A stretch of DNA of 64,000 nt from Acheta domesticus. Lineage: Eukaryota > Arthropoda > Insecta > Orthoptera > Gryllidae. Below are positions 63,713-64,000 of this stretch, one piece after another. Every line of letters begins with the position of its first letter. The first letter of the stretch is position 1. The stretch is from the NCBI GenBank assembly GCA_031308135.1, contig JAHLJT010004567.1, positions 38,328,389 to 38,392,388 on the forward strand, given 5' to 3'. Position numbers and translations under genes: made by a program. The notes under the pieces were generated by a model. The model was not told where the DNA came from, made no database searches, and was given only the letters and a program-made list of their open reading frames with translations.

Positions 63713-64000
63713 TCCTAATGATTTTTTTTCGCCTGGCAACAGAGCTTCTCGTCTTGGTCAGTGTTTTTTTTTCAATGGGAATTTCTGTCGCGACATAAAA
63801 AAGGAAACTCTCTGTACCCTGACTGCTAACCTAAGAGCATGACTTTCAAATCACCACACGTTTGCTGATTTTTGTTCGTTATAACGAATTCATTCAAGAA
63901 CTAATACTAAACTATTGTGTGTTTCCTTTAAATGTGCTGAATGGCCAACTGGAGCTGAGCCATAAGTATTGTCATTGTGTATTACCAAGTATTTTCATAA
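63713..64000. other. no gene seen
   Basis: No recognisable feature. It should hold the continuation of the interrupted ORF on the minus strand, but no motif was identified. Confidence 0.4.

Overview
This is a repeat-choked stretch of an insect nuclear genome. The base composition is AT-rich with local GC-rich islands. The one recognisable host gene is a spliced imaginal disc growth factor (IDGF, a catalytically dead GH18 chitinase-like protein), and nearly everything else that can be identified is transposable-element sequence of arthropod type (CR1-like, RTE-like and I-like LINEs, a Ty3/gypsy LTR element, a P-element, tRNA-derived SINEs, MITEs). The species cannot be named from the sequence; a large, repeat-rich insect genome is the safest reading.

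Layout. 0.2-2.6 kb: debris of a DDE transposase, a copy of a dispersed AT-rich repeat family (called family R here) and a jockey-like LINE fragment. 2.84-3.92 kb and 22.97-24.08 kb: two nearly identical 1.1-kb segments in inverted orientation bracketing about 19 kb. Between them, 6.4-22 kb is a nest of insertions that can be ordered. A CR1-like LINE (A, plus strand) is split by a Ty3/gypsy element with the unusual order gag-PR-IN-RT-RH and by a block of minus-strand LINE (B). LINE B is in turn split by an RTE-like LINE with a 12-bp target duplication and by a 2.28-kb TA-flanked DNA element.

24.5-29.7 kb: another family R copy, a degenerate transposon ORF and featureless AT-rich DNA. 29.68-34.47 kb: the IDGF gene on the minus strand, six coding exons giving 432 residues, with transposon debris in intron 4 and a GC-rich putative promoter at 34.5-34.9 kb. 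34.9-49 kb: mostly non-coding, with an I-like LINE 3' end (39 kb), a tRNA-type SINE (44 kb), hairpins (38.2, 47.7, 48.1 kb) and a small TA-flanked MITE (48.4 kb). 49.10-50.80 kb: an internally deleted P-element with terminal inverted repeats, an 8-bp target duplication and an open C-terminal transposase segment. 51-59 kb: GC-rich unexplained DNA followed by several family R copies, one of them a long foldback structure. 59-64 kb: further repeats, a SINE whose 3' tail matches that of the I-like LINE at 39 kb, and a transposon-type ORF cut by a 683-bp MITE with terminal inverted repeats of about 165 bp.

The genes do not form a pathway. The IDGF gene is a single-copy host locus; the rest records successive waves of mobile-element insertion. 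All identities come from reading motifs by eye, with no database search.
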